Positions 8,075-15,707 of a DNA stretch of 20,319 nucleotides are shown here, in pieces. The position numbers and the translations under genes were made by a program. Origin of the DNA: Promethearchaeota archaeon. GTDB lineage: Archaea; Asgardarchaeota; Lokiarchaeia; Sigynarchaeales; SOKP01. The notes under the pieces are model-generated. The model did not search any database and had not been told where the DNA came from. It saw only the letters and a program-made list of their open reading frames with translations. The stretch is taken from contig JAEOTJ010000305.1 in the NCBI GenBank assembly GCA_016839905.1, positions 1 to 20,319 on the forward strand, read 5' to 3'. Numbering within the stretch: position 1 is the first letter of the stretch; each line of letters starts with the position of its first letter.

Positions 8075-8878
8075 ATGGAAGCAAAAAAAGTTAAAAAAGA
8101 ATCGGATTCTAATTTAAAAGAAGAAGAAAAAACAGTTGAGCTTCCTACCATTGATTTCTTTAAAATTAGTTTTATTACCTTTTTAGTCCCCCTATATGTA
8201 TGTTTAGCACTTTTTTTAATTTTTGAATATCTATTTATCATTCGTTTTTCTATTCCGGTTATTATACATTTTCTTTTATTACCAGGATTCCTTTTCCTCT
8301 TATATTACATCTATTTAATAATTTTAATAGAATTTGCAGCATTTTGGACAAGAAGTTGGAATAAAAAATCACCTCCTAAACAAGGAGTATTTGAACGTAT
8401 ATTAAATGATGTAAATTGTCCTGAAGGAAAGATGATAAAATATTACCATAAAAGAGGGTTCATCGTAAAATTTCCAGTTTGGTTTACTTCAAAATCTCCA
8501 TTTCCTTGGTTAGTTAATCGAGCTCTACGAAGGATTGCTCATAATAAAATTGGACATAATGTCATTTATTGTGATAGCTATGTAGGTTTAGAATTCACGG
8601 ATATTGGAAATAATGTTTTCATATATCCTACTAGCATGTTATCAAGTCATGCTGTTAATTCAATTTTTGGTAAACTTAGCATTTTAGAAATAAAGATTGG
8701 TGAAGGAACAGTATTTTATCCGGGAACGATTTCTGGACCTGGTGTTTTAACCATAAATGATTATGTCATCTTCCCAAACTCATTATTGCATAAAAGTTGG
8801 AGGGGTAAACCCGGAATGAAGTATTATCAAGGAAGCCCCGCCCATCCCATAGAACCCAATCATTTGGAAAAAATTTGA
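8075..8878 (+). CDS. Membrane-anchored hexapeptide-repeat (LbH) acyltransferase-like protein
   Basis: A 267-aa protein. A charged N-terminal tail (1-25) is followed by two strongly hydrophobic segments (about 33-56 and 60-90), then a 65-residue amphipathic linker. A left-handed beta-helix domain follows (about 158-242), with repeating IG-x-N/G-V steps such as IGHNVIYCDS, IGNNVFIYPT and IGEGTVFYPG. The beta-helix fold is used by acetyl- and acyltransferases; His192 in SSHAVN is a candidate catalytic base. The tail after the helix ends in a SPAHPIE stretch, a typical capping segment. It lies 28 nt after the MFS gene, which suggests export and acylation of the same compound or lipid, though this is inference. 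The domain is clear; substrate and enzyme activity are not. Confidence 0.75.
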   Translation: MEAKKVKKESDSNLKEEEKTVELPTIDFFKISFITFLVPLYVCLALFLIFEYLFIIRFSIPVIIHFLLLPGFLFLLYYIYLIILIEFAAFWTRSWNKKSPPKQGVFERILNDVNCPEGKMIKYYHKRGFIVKFPVWFTSKSPFPWLVNRALRRIAHNKIGHNVIYCDSYVGLEFTDIGNNVFIYPTSMLSSHAVNSIFGKLSILEIKIGEGTVFYPGTISGPGVLTINDYVIFPNSLLHKSWRGKPGMKYYQGSPAHPIEPNHLEKI

Positions 8879-8888
8879 AATAATTATA

Positions 8889-10382
8889 TTATTTAAAATA
8901 CAAACCATTTGCTTGAAGGAATTCACGATAAGTGTTAAGATGATTCAATACTTTAGCTGCCATCTCAACGGAATTAAAGACCGGAATGCCTCGATTAATT
9001 AATTTTGATTTAAATATAAATCTACTTTTATATTCCTTTACGCCTTCAGATATTTTTAACATTACACATAATAATGGTTTAGTACTTCTTTTTTTGATTT
9101 TATTAATATATCTAATGAATTCTTTATTTAAATTGTAATTTTGGAAAGATTCACCAAGGTTCTTTACAACCTGATCTTGTAGGCCACTAAATCTCTCAGG
9201 ATCTCTCACAAAAACTATTGCAGAGATATTAGGATCTTTATCAAGTGTAATAATTGTTTGATAATATATGTTTGGTATTGTTCCTTTCCCTCCAAGATCT
9301 ACTGGATTTGTCTTATTTGTATTTATATCAGGAAGGAAACGACTTAATTTATTTATTGTTTTTTCAGTTAATTCTGGTAATTTTAAATTATAATTTTCTA
9401 AAGAATCAGATGCCTCTATAGTTGAACCTCCTCCAATTCCAATAAGACCAATATTTCTTGAAGAAGGTAAATGAACAAATTTAAAAGCAGATGCCAGAGC
9501 AGTCAATTCATTTGAATTCCTTACTAAACAACTACCTGTTTGCTTTGCTACACTTTCCCATATTTTATTATTTCCCGCTAATCCCCCTGTATGGGATATT
9601 ATTGCCTTTTTAGTTGCTTCACCATATCCAGACTTCCATAATATGACAGGCTTTCGGTTAAGGTTGCATTTCCTTGCCGTTTCCATTAATCTGCGTCCAA
9701 TTTCAATAGATTTTAGATTTTCAACGTATAATCCTATAATTGCTGTATTTTTATCTTGATTAAAATATTCTAAAAAATCTGGATAAGTTAAATCTATGGC
9801 ATTTCCAATAGAGATCATTTTTGATACATAACATCCATATGAAATGGCTAATGATGCAACATTTACAGCTAAGCCTCCTGATTGGAGTACCCCACTGAAG
9901 TTACCTGCTTTCTTACATTGATTCAATCCATAAAATAGCCGCCCAGCAGGATTATAAACGCCTATACAATTAGGACCAATTATTCTAAAATTATACCTTG
10001 ATGCAATTTCAAGTATTTGGTTTTCTAAATCTTCTTTTCCAATCTCGCTAAATCCAGAAGCAAATACTGTAACATATGGTACTCCTTTTTGACCAATCTC
10101 TTCTAATAATTTTGGACAATTTTTTGCTCTAACTCCTAAGATAACATAATCTATTGATTTATTATCAGGAATTTCTAATATTGAGCCATAAACATGTTGT
10201 CCAAAAAGTACTTGACCTGATAATCGAGGATTAAATAAGTATAAATCTCCTCGAAATTTTCCACTCATACATCGAGCAAAATAACCTCCTCCCGCAGGAT
10301 TGATACTTGCTCCTATAATACCTACAGCTCTTGGGAAGAAAAGCCTATTTAGATTAGCATTTTGCGATCCTTTTAAGTTCAT
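8889..10382 (-). CDS. Acyl-CoA synthetase (NDP-forming), alpha subunit type
   Basis: A 497-aa protein with the domain order of the alpha subunit of ADP-forming acetyl-CoA synthetase. A CoA-binding Rossmann domain (about 12-135, with AVGIIGAS) is followed by two succinyl-CoA-synthetase-like ligase domains (about 136-290 and 300-470). Signatures are IIGPNCIGVYNP (134-145), LQSGGLAVNVA (167-177) and the phospho-histidine loop ISHTGGLAG with His264. The enzyme makes ATP from acyl-CoA, ADP and phosphate, a main energy step in peptide- and sugar-fermenting archaea. The ATP-grasp beta domain is absent from the protein and from the window, so it needs a partner encoded elsewhere. The length is slightly above the usual 460 aa. 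The ATG at 10382 has a good TATA box 29 nt upstream. The gene is convergent with the acyltransferase gene, separated by 10 bp. Confidence 0.88.
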   Translation of the reverse strand: MNLKGSQNANLNRLFFPRAVGIIGASINPAGGGYFARCMSGKFRGDLYLFNPRLSGQVLFGQHVYGSILEIPDNKSIDYVILGVRAKNCPKLLEEIGQKGVPYVTVFASGFSEIGKEDLENQILEIASRYNFRIIGPNCIGVYNPAGRLFYGLNQCKKAGNFSGVLQSGGLAVNVASLAISYGCYVSKMISIGNAIDLTYPDFLEYFNQDKNTAIIGLYVENLKSIEIGRRLMETARKCNLNRKPVILWKSGYGEATKKAIISHTGGLAGNNKIWESVAKQTGSCLVRNSNELTALASAFKFVHLPSSRNIGLIGIGGGSTIEASDSLENYNLKLPELTEKTINKLSRFLPDINTNKTNPVDLGGKGTIPNIYYQTIITLDKDPNISAIVFVRDPERFSGLQDQVVKNLGESFQNYNLNKEFIRYINKIKKRSTKPLLCVMLKISEGVKEYKSRFIFKSKLINRGIPVFNSVEMAAKVLNHLNTYREFLQANGLYFK

Positions 10383-10403
10383 AATTTTCTGATTTTGTGA
10401 GAA

Positions 10404-10417
10404 ATTGTATATATTCC
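10404..10417 (-). promoter_or_regulatory. TATA box of the acyl-CoA synthetase gene
   Basis: The minus strand reads GGAATATATACAAT, centred 29 nt upstream of the ATG at 10382. It is one of the better TATA matches in the window. Confidence 0.5.
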
Positions 10418-10744
10418 TGCTATGTTTAAAATAAAGGAATAACCTAAATATTTTTTTAAAAAAGTAATATACAAAAAATTTAAAATATAAATGCCTGTAT
10501 ATTATTATATCTTTTTGTCTAAAAACCTTTTTTAAATTAACAGAGTTGAGCTCTTAATTTGGCAGAGATTGTAATTAGATAAAAAAGAAGATGTTGTCTA
10601 AAACGCAATTAAAGAATATTTAAGAAAATCTTTTTTTAAATTTTCCCCCTTCCCTTCTTTTATCCTTTTTTTTTCAATATTTCCTATTATTCGATTGTTT
10701 AATTAAAATATAGAACGTATTGAGGATATGAATTTAATTCTTAG
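10418..10744. other. Intergenic spacer without a recognised gene
   Basis: About 330 AT-rich bases between the acyl-CoA synthetase promoter and the terminator of the ADC-like gene, both on the minus strand. I see no coding ORF, tRNA or clear repeat. A pyrimidine-rich plus-strand stretch (about 10640-10680) ends in a T9 tract. Confidence 0.4.
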
Positions 10745-10758
10745 AAAAAAAAAAAAAA
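10745..10758 (-). terminator. Oligo-T terminator of the rib/arf/ADC operon
   Basis: Fourteen A on the plus strand read as T14 on the minus strand, starting seven bases after the stop of the last ADC-like gene. It is a strong archaeal termination signal and probably marks the 3' end of the operon. Confidence 0.65.
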
Positions 10759-10764
10759 CCTTGT

Positions 10765-11568
10765 TTAATACCAATCTAATTTAGCAAAAAAATAAGGTTC
10801 ATAAGTTTTCTGGTCTATTTCAGCCACAACATCACCTTTTTTCATAGAAAAATCACATTCAATATACATTGCCCCATAAGTATTTACTACTTCAATCTCA
10901 CTCCATGGATCATGAACAGATGAATCAAGTTTAATATCCACCTCACCCATTTTAAAAACGGTTGGAACAAGAACTATTTCTTCTCTTATTAAACGTGGAT
11001 TATAATCAAGCGTGTCAATTTTTGGTGAGTTAAAACACTTATAATTAAAATTAACAAGTGGATTTTTACGTGAGATATTTAAAGCTCCAATCTCGGATAA
11101 ACGCTTTATTGAACTCATATCATTAAATTTTCCAGTGATATTTGCTTTTAATTCGATATATCTTGTTCCCAAACGTTCTGAAAATCCTTCTATTTTATCA
11201 CCATCGACTTTAAGTACGATATTCGCTATTTTCTTAGGATAACCAAATATTTCTCTTCCTAAAATCAATGCTAAATCATCAGTTACATGCATCGCTATAC
11301 AATAATTTCCCTGCTCTCCATTGAAATCTGCCCTTAAAAAAATTGCACTCTCATTGTAAGGTAAACCAAAATTTGTCTTATTATAACTTGCAATAAATGC
11401 AAAGGCAAGGGGATATTTGGTAGGTTTAAGTGGAGGAGGTAATAATTTCTTTACTATTTCTGGCTTTGTTTCATAATAAACAGTTAGCATTTTTGCTCCA
11501 AAAAAATCACCAGATTGAAACTTTTTTCTTTTTTCTTCTATTTCTTCGGCTGTTTTGATAAAACTCAT
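10765..11568 (-). CDS. Acetoacetate-decarboxylase-like protein, paralogue 1 (catalytic Lys present)
   Basis: A 267-aa protein of the acetoacetate decarboxylase (ADC) superfamily. GREIFGYPKKIAN (residues 104-116) aligns with the GRELSAYPKK block of the clostridial enzyme. K112 therefore falls on the Schiff-base Lys115 and K113 on the pKa-lowering Lys116. Glu73 (NESAIFL) aligns with Glu76. The clostridial Arg29 has no clear counterpart, so the substrate may not be acetoacetate. I use the ATG at 11568 (MSFIKTAEE): the paralogue begins with the same MSF, and the in-frame GTG at 11604 adds 12 hydrophobic residues with no counterpart. It is the last gene of the rib/arf/ADC run, 95 bp after its paralogue, and a T14 terminator follows. 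Confidence 0.8.
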   Translation of the reverse strand: MSFIKTAEEIEEKRKKFQSGDFFGAKMLTVYYETKPEIVKKLLPPPLKPTKYPLAFAFIASYNKTNFGLPYNESAIFLRADFNGEQGNYCIAMHVTDDLALILGREIFGYPKKIANIVLKVDGDKIEGFSERLGTRYIELKANITGKFNDMSSIKRLSEIGALNISRKNPLVNFNYKCFNSPKIDTLDYNPRLIREEIVLVPTVFKMGEVDIKLDSSVHDPWSEIEVVNTYGAMYIECDFSMKKGDVVAEIDQKTYEPYFFAKLDWY

Positions 11569-11642
11569 GATAAAAATTCCTTTTATTATTTTTAGTATTA
11601 ACACTCTTTTTTTCTGATAAATTAATCTTATTACCGTAAATA

Positions 11643-11660
11643 CTCCCTATCGTATAGGAG
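11643..11660 (-). other. Small hairpin after paralogue 2
   Basis: CTCC and GGAG arms with an inner TAT/ATA extension, one bulged base and a CGT loop, starting three bases past the stop of the upstream ADC-like gene. No T tract follows, so it may be a processing or stability element, or chance. Confidence 0.25.
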
Positions 11661-11663
11661 AGC

Positions 11664-12479
11664 TCACATTTTTCCATACCAATCCCATTTTATGAATGAA
11701 TATGGTCTTGTTATTTCAGGATCTATCTCATCAATGACAATACCTTTTTGCATGGAATAGTCTCCTTCATAATAAATCCCCCCTAACAATCTTACATTCT
11801 CTATTTCAGCCCATGGATCATGAATAGAGGAATCTAATTTTATTTCAGCTTCTCCTAATTTCAATACTTTTGGCTTAATTTCAGTTATTTCTTTGATTAA
11901 ACGGGTTTTATGTTCAAATGTAAAAAATTCTGGCGAATTATAATGTTTAAAGCTATAATGATTAAGTATAGGAACTCTTCCATTAAGTTTTAATATTTCT
12001 TCACTCAATAAAAGTTTCATGGTATCATCCTCATTAAATCTTCCAGTTATTTTTAATTTTGCATGGAAGAAGATTGTCCCTAATCGCTCTGCCCATCCTT
12101 CAATTTCGTTTCCATTATGTTTTAATTCAATAAATGCTATTTTTCGAGGAAATCCAAAATATTCTCGACCAGCAGCCATAGCCATATCATTAGTAACTGG
12201 CATGGAAAGGCAGTAATTTCCTTTTGCTCCATTATATTCTACTCTTAAAAAAATTGCACATTCTTTATATGGCAATCCAAAATTAGTTTGAGGATAATTA
12301 GCTATAAATGCATGAACTAAGGGGATTTTACTTGGTTTAAGTGGTGGTGGAATTAATTTTTTTATGATTTCTGGTTTTGATAACCAAAAAAGATTTAAAA
12401 TTTGAGTATTAAAGAAATCAGCTGATTGAATGCTCATTTCTCTCTTTTTCATTTCTTCAAAATTTTTTAAAAAACTCAT
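11664..12479 (-). CDS. Acetoacetate-decarboxylase-like protein, paralogue 2 (catalytic Lys replaced by Arg)
   Basis: A 271-aa protein that aligns with paralogue 1 along its whole length without large gaps, close to half identical by eye. The shared blocks are QSADFF, PEIIKKLIPPPLKPSK, TNFGLPYKECAIFLR, GREYFGFPRKIAF and KLDSSIHDPWAEIE. The active-site block reads FPRK, so Arg112 replaces the Lys that forms the Schiff base in acetoacetate decarboxylase, while Lys113 and Glu73 are kept. Either Lys113 has taken over or the protein is not a Schiff-base decarboxylase. The frame is intact and the rest of the pocket is conserved, so it is not decaying. I use the ATG at 12479 (MSFLKNF) to match the paralogue; an ATG at 12491 is also in frame. 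It lies 80 bp downstream of arfB. Confidence 0.8.
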   Translation of the reverse strand: MSFLKNFEEMKKREMSIQSADFFNTQILNLFWLSKPEIIKKLIPPPLKPSKIPLVHAFIANYPQTNFGLPYKECAIFLRVEYNGAKGNYCLSMPVTNDMAMAAGREYFGFPRKIAFIELKHNGNEIEGWAERLGTIFFHAKLKITGRFNEDDTMKLLLSEEILKLNGRVPILNHYSFKHYNSPEFFTFEHKTRLIKEITEIKPKVLKLGEAEIKLDSSIHDPWAEIENVRLLGGIYYEGDYSMQKGIVIDEIDPEITRPYSFIKWDWYGKM

Positions 12480-12496
12480 GATGAATTTCATAGTTA

Positions 12497-12554
12497 ATTG
12501 GAATATTTAAAAAAATAGAATATTTTCTTTAAATTTTATGCATTATATTCCAAT
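12497..12554 (-). repeat. Inverted repeat in the arfB-ADC spacer
   Basis: Perfect 10-bp arms (ATTGGAATAT at 12497-12506, ATATTCCAAT at 12545-12554) enclose 38 bp containing TATA-like sequence, upstream of ADC-like paralogue 2. It could be an operator pair, but several 10-bp arms at this spacing are expected by chance in 20 kb of DNA this AT-rich. Confidence 0.3.
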
Positions 12555-12559
12555 CAAAA

Positions 12560-13246
12560 TCATTCACTAATAAATTCCTTAATTCTAACTTTAATTATCT
12601 CAATTAAGGTTATAAACCATATCTCTCCTTTCTTTTGAGTAGCGTGATAAGGGTCACCTAAAACTCCGCTTTTAGATAAAGTAATAGTTTTCCAATTCTT
12701 TATTTTTTCTTTTTCATAGTTTGGATCAATGGTTGGAACATATTTCACATCACTCTTTTTTAATTCATGCATCTTTACTAGTTTTGGATATAGATAAAGC
12801 ATTAGTGATGTCTCATACTCACCTGCATGACAAATCCCCCCAATCTCCGATGTTCTAATTCTAATTAAATCTTCTTTAATTAAAGAAAAAGTATTTATAA
12901 CTAATAGAATATTATTATTCGATTCTTGAATTGAATTTAAAGCATCATTATTTCCACCATGAGAATTTATTAAAATAAATTTTTTATTTTTTTTAAAACC
13001 ACTAATTATTTCATCTATCTGAAGTTTTAATTGTTCTTGAGAAATGGATTTAGTGTCTTTAAAGCCTTCATGTTCAGAAGAAATCCCTATTTTTATTCCT
13101 TCATGAAGTTCCCCCTTAAAAAATGAAGAAATTTGTTCTGAAATTCTTCTTGCAATTAAATAATCCGTATTTGGAGGAAGATGAGGTCCATGTTGTTCAT
13201 AGCTTCCAATGGGGATGTAAATTATTTCAGACAATAAAATCAGCAA
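12560..13246 (-). CDS. arfB: FAPy nucleotide deformylase, creatininase family (ArfB)
   Basis: A 228-aa creatininase-fold hydrolase. It carries the family's metal ligands: E17 and H19 (SYEQHGPHLPPNTD), D28, H96 (NSHGGNN) and the HAGEYETS block (H140, E143). The nearest characterised relative is the archaeal 2-amino-5-formylamino-6-ribosylaminopyrimidinone 5'-phosphate deformylase, which removes formate from the product of GTP cyclohydrolase III. That is the second step of archaeal riboflavin and F420 synthesis. Immediate linkage to arfA supports this over creatinine amidohydrolase. The start is the TTG at 13246; no ATG is available before the IPIGSYEQHG block. It follows arfA by 49 bp. Confidence 0.85.
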   Translation of the reverse strand: MLILLSEIIYIPIGSYEQHGPHLPPNTDYLIARRISEQISSFFKGELHEGIKIGISSEHEGFKDTKSISQEQLKLQIDEIISGFKKNKKFILINSHGGNNDALNSIQESNNNILLVINTFSLIKEDLIRIRTSEIGGICHAGEYETSLMLYLYPKLVKMHELKKSDVKYVPTIDPNYEKEKIKNWKTITLSKSGVLGDPYHATQKKGEIWFITLIEIIKVRIKEFISE

Positions 13247-13295
13247 TTAAACATTGATATAATTATAATTTAAAAAGAAAAAGTTGATATGGTCT

Positions 13296-14051
13296 TTAAT
13301 TCATTATTAGAATTCTTTCTTTATTGTTTCCTTCTCTTATTTCCTTTAAACAAATGTTTGCTTTAGAGATGGCTTCTAAAATATTTTCTCCAACACCAAT
13401 CCCTACCTTCAACTTCCAAGGCTTATGTTTACTCTCAAATGAGTCAAAAATTAATTCAAAATCAGATGATTGTATTGATTTTGGGCAGATACAAATAAAA
13501 TTATCTCCTCCATTGAAAAAACATAAAGCTCCTAATTTCTCAAAACTCTCCATTAATGTTAAATAACACTTATTTAAATTGATATAATTAGAATAAAAGG
13601 GATTTACATCAGTAGCAATCTTAGTATAAAAATTTATGTCAATATGAGCAACTTTTATTTTATCTTGAATGGGAAATTCATGTCCATTATAAGCTAAAAT
13701 ATTTTTTCTAAAAGATTGAGCACTTCCTTCTAAAATTAAAACTTTTGATGCTTCAACTTGAGCCTCTAATGGAGTTTCACCAACTCCGACCCCCATGCTT
13801 ATTGTTATGGGAAATTCTCTTTCTACATCATTAATTATGGATTTATGATGATCAAGTGAAATTCCATTTGAAACAGCAATCATATTATCTCTAGAAGCAG
13901 AAAAAACTAACCCTCCTTGATGATTAAATCTTTTTTGTAAGAAAATAAATAATTCTGAGAGAAGGATTTGAATTTTATGTTCTCTATTATTTCCCATTTC
14001 CTCTGTATAAGGCCCAAAATTATCAATTTGAACATATGTTATCTGAATCAA
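13296..14051 (-). CDS. arfA: GTP cyclohydrolase III (ArfA)
   Basis: A 251-aa protein matching archaeal GTP cyclohydrolase III over its full length. The N-terminus is MIQITYVQIDNFGPYT. The first half contains LVFSASRDNMIAVSNGI and the second half HIDIN (136-140) and FFNGGDNFICICP (178-190). The two halves are related and fold like nucleotidyl cyclase/GGDEF domains, and GGDNF is the metal/nucleotide site. The enzyme opens the imidazole ring of GTP and releases pyrophosphate but keeps the formyl group, which ArfB then removes. The start is TTG at 14051; the family's proteins begin with the same MIQIT, so this start is well supported. It lies 10 bp after ribH. The fold resembles a diguanylate cyclase but the family motifs are those of GCH III. 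Confidence 0.93.
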   Translation of the reverse strand: MIQITYVQIDNFGPYTEEMGNNREHKIQILLSELFIFLQKRFNHQGGLVFSASRDNMIAVSNGISLDHHKSIINDVEREFPITISMGVGVGETPLEAQVEASKVLILEGSAQSFRKNILAYNGHEFPIQDKIKVAHIDINFYTKIATDVNPFYSNYINLNKCYLTLMESFEKLGALCFFNGGDNFICICPKSIQSSDFELIFDSFESKHKPWKLKVGIGVGENILEAISKANICLKEIREGNNKERILIMN

Positions 14052-14061
14052 TAAACCAACC

Positions 14062-14496
14062 TCATTTTTTATTAGATACTCGCATTCGTCTTATCATCTT
14101 AACGACACTTTCGACAGAACGTCGAGCAAAATCTTCGATTCTTTCAACCGCTTCTACTCTAGTCATTCCAGGTCCAGAAACACCTAAGGCTACAGGTTTA
14201 CCATATTCTAGAGATAAATCTACCATTTTTCTTGCTGCATGTTGGGCAACTAATTGATCATGATCTGTATCCCCTTTAATTACCGTTCCTAGACAAACAA
14301 CCCCTTCTATATTCCCCTTGGCCAATAAAGTTTTTATCGCTAAAGGCATATCAAAGCTTCCAGGAACTTTAAAAACTTCTATAACATTGCATCCAAGAAA
14401 CTGAGCATGTTCTATGGCTTTGTTTAACATGTTCTCAGTTATATCATAATGAAATTCTCCAACAACTATACCTATATTTAATTTATTTTCGCTCAT
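14062..14496 (-). CDS. ribH: 6,7-dimethyl-8-ribityllumazine synthase (RibH)
   Basis: A 144-aa lumazine synthase, close to the usual archaeal length of about 140. It joins the ribitylaminopyrimidine to 3,4-dihydroxy-2-butanone 4-phosphate. Conserved parts are the EVFKVPGSFDMPLAI block (40-54), CLGTVIKGDTDHDQLV (68-83) with the acid-base His79, and GVSGPGMTRVEAVERI (105-120), the archaeal form of the C-terminal motif. The enzyme forms pentamers or capsids of 60 in the family. It sits between ribC (13 bp upstream) and arfA (10 bp downstream), so translation is probably coupled through the operon. The ATG at 14496 is the only good start. Confidence 0.95.
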   Translation of the reverse strand: MSENKLNIGIVVGEFHYDITENMLNKAIEHAQFLGCNVIEVFKVPGSFDMPLAIKTLLAKGNIEGVVCLGTVIKGDTDHDQLVAQHAARKMVDLSLEYGKPVALGVSGPGMTRVEAVERIEDFARRSVESVVKMIRRMRVSNKK

Positions 14497-14509
14497 TTTT
14501 TATACCTCA

Positions 14510-15010
14510 TTAAGGTCTTATTGGCCCCGCATCGGGATATCCTTGTCTCAATCCCTTTCCTGCATTTTTTTCGAGCCAATCTCTTTCTAATAATAATTTA
14601 ATTACATTTTGAGCATGTTCCCTTGCTCTATTATCACATACTTTAATTAATTCTTCTGGTGTTTCCGCCTCGTCCTCATGAACAAAACATTCGAGAATGT
14701 GTTTTCCTATCATTAACTGACACATTATAATTCCTTGACTTGCTTCATGAGCACAAATCTTATCTTTTTCAACCGGACCAGGCATTGCCAGTGCTATACA
14801 CATCTCACATTCATATTTATCAAACAGAATTTTACATGCGACGGGCAAATCCTTCATGCCTGGGACAGTATATCGAATAAGATTTAATTTACTTGTTGTA
14901 TTCTCTATTTCATTTATTACCATTGCTCCCATATCGACGCGAGCAAAAGTAGTATCCGCAATACCAACATTAAATTTGCTCAATTTTTCACCTTTTGAGA
15001 AATTTTTCAT
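14510..15010 (-). CDS. ribC: Riboflavin synthase, archaeal type (RibC)
   Basis: A 166-aa archaeal riboflavin synthase, unrelated to the bacterial trimeric RibE but homologous to lumazine synthase. It dismutates two dimethylribityllumazines to riboflavin. Diagnostic stretches are GIADTTFARVDMG (16-28), TVPGMKDLPVACKIL, MPGPVEKDKICAHEASQG, LECFVHEDEA and the C-terminal GKGLRQGYPDAGPIRP. Together these match the Methanocaldococcus-type enzyme almost block for block. An N-terminal extension of about ten residues (KNFSKGEKLSK) exceeds the usual start. The ATG at 15010 lies inside the end of ribB, overlapping its stop by 23 bp, which indicates translational coupling. Confidence 0.95.
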   Translation of the reverse strand: MKNFSKGEKLSKFNVGIADTTFARVDMGAMVINEIENTTSKLNLIRYTVPGMKDLPVACKILFDKYECEMCIALAMPGPVEKDKICAHEASQGIIMCQLMIGKHILECFVHEDEAETPEELIKVCDNRAREHAQNVIKLLLERDWLEKNAGKGLRQGYPDAGPIRP

Positions 15011-15704
15011 AAGCTTCTACGATTTCTGTACCTTTAACCATCACTAAATCATTTTTCTTAGCATAATCTTTAGCTTTAGCAATAGAAAGAGCTTTACCCG
15101 TTGTTCCATCAAGCATCTCACATAAAACTGAGACCGGAGAAAGACCGCCCATAAATGCTAAAGAAACTGTCAATTCTGTATGACCTAATCTTTCTTTAAC
15201 TAAGTTTGCATTAGCTATTAATAAATGAGTATGGCCCGGAGCTCTAAATTGAGAACCAAAAAGATGCTGATATTTATTAACACTCGCACCATTTCGAAAA
15301 ACTCGAGAACCAAGATTTCCAAACTCTCTAATAGTTAAAGCACGATCATTATCAGTAATACCTGTATATGTATCTATGTGATTCACGGTAACTGAAAATG
15401 AAGGTTTATCTCCGTAGGGAGCGGCAACATCAGGTGCAATCTTATTGAAAATAGAATAATGATTAAGGACCTTAGAATAAATCTCTGCCATAAAAGGTAA
15501 CCCTAATTTCTCAGCGATATCTGCATGCATGGCAATACATATTAATCCCCCTGCGTCATGGCGTAGTTGATATACATGTTTTGGAGTTACTTTTTCAGCT
15601 AAACAGATTAAATCTACTTCTTCTTCTCTACCATCGACATCATAAATTAAAACAAACTTTCCTTCTGATAAATCTTTAATTGCTGTTTTTATATTATTCT
15701 TCAT
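14988..15704 (-). CDS. ribB: 3,4-dihydroxy-2-butanone 4-phosphate synthase (RibB)
   Basis: A 238-aa single-domain DHBP synthase that converts ribulose 5-phosphate to the C4 unit of riboflavin plus formate. Visible signatures: VLIYDVDGREEEVDLI, the acidic Mg site; RHDAGGLICIAMH; and RAPGHTHLLIANANLVKERLGHTELTVSLAFMGG, in blocks that hold the catalytic His and Glu residues. No GTP cyclohydrolase II domain is fused, as expected in archaea, where ArfA does that step. I choose the ATG at 15704 (MKNNIKTAIKDL), which matches family N-termini. An in-frame GTG at 15713 adds only three residues and lies within a palindromic arm. It heads the riboflavin run, with a promoter and candidate operator just upstream. 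Confidence 0.94.
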   Translation of the reverse strand: MKNNIKTAIKDLSEGKFVLIYDVDGREEEVDLICLAEKVTPKHVYQLRHDAGGLICIAMHADIAEKLGLPFMAEIYSKVLNHYSIFNKIAPDVAAPYGDKPSFSVTVNHIDTYTGITDNDRALTIREFGNLGSRVFRNGASVNKYQHLFGSQFRAPGHTHLLIANANLVKERLGHTELTVSLAFMGGLSPVSVLCEMLDGTTGKALSIAKAKDYAKKNDLVMVKGTEIVEAYEKFLKR

Positions 15705-15707
15705 GTA

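Noticed and set aside
10418..10744. tRNA or small RNA gene in the spacer
   Set aside because: No cloverleaf, no G/C-rich stems and no T-loop-like GGTTC/GATTC block could be found.
12019..12216. Plus-strand ORFs opposite real genes, such as this one and those at 6888-7160, 14036-14257 and 18399-18719
   Set aside because: They mirror well-supported genes on the other strand and have no recognisable motifs of their own.
11664..12479. ADC paralogue 2 as a decaying gene
   Set aside because: Full length, no frameshift, and conserved blocks retained along the whole protein apart from the single Lys-to-Arg change.
12560..13246. Creatininase (creatinine amidohydrolase)
   Set aside because: Same fold and metal ligands, but the adjacent arfA and rib genes make the FAPy deformylase role far more likely.
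13296..14051. Diguanylate-cyclase (GGDEF) protein
   Set aside because: The GGDNF motif and cyclase-like halves fit, but the N-terminus and all other blocks match archaeal GTP cyclohydrolase III, and the gene lies in a riboflavin operon.
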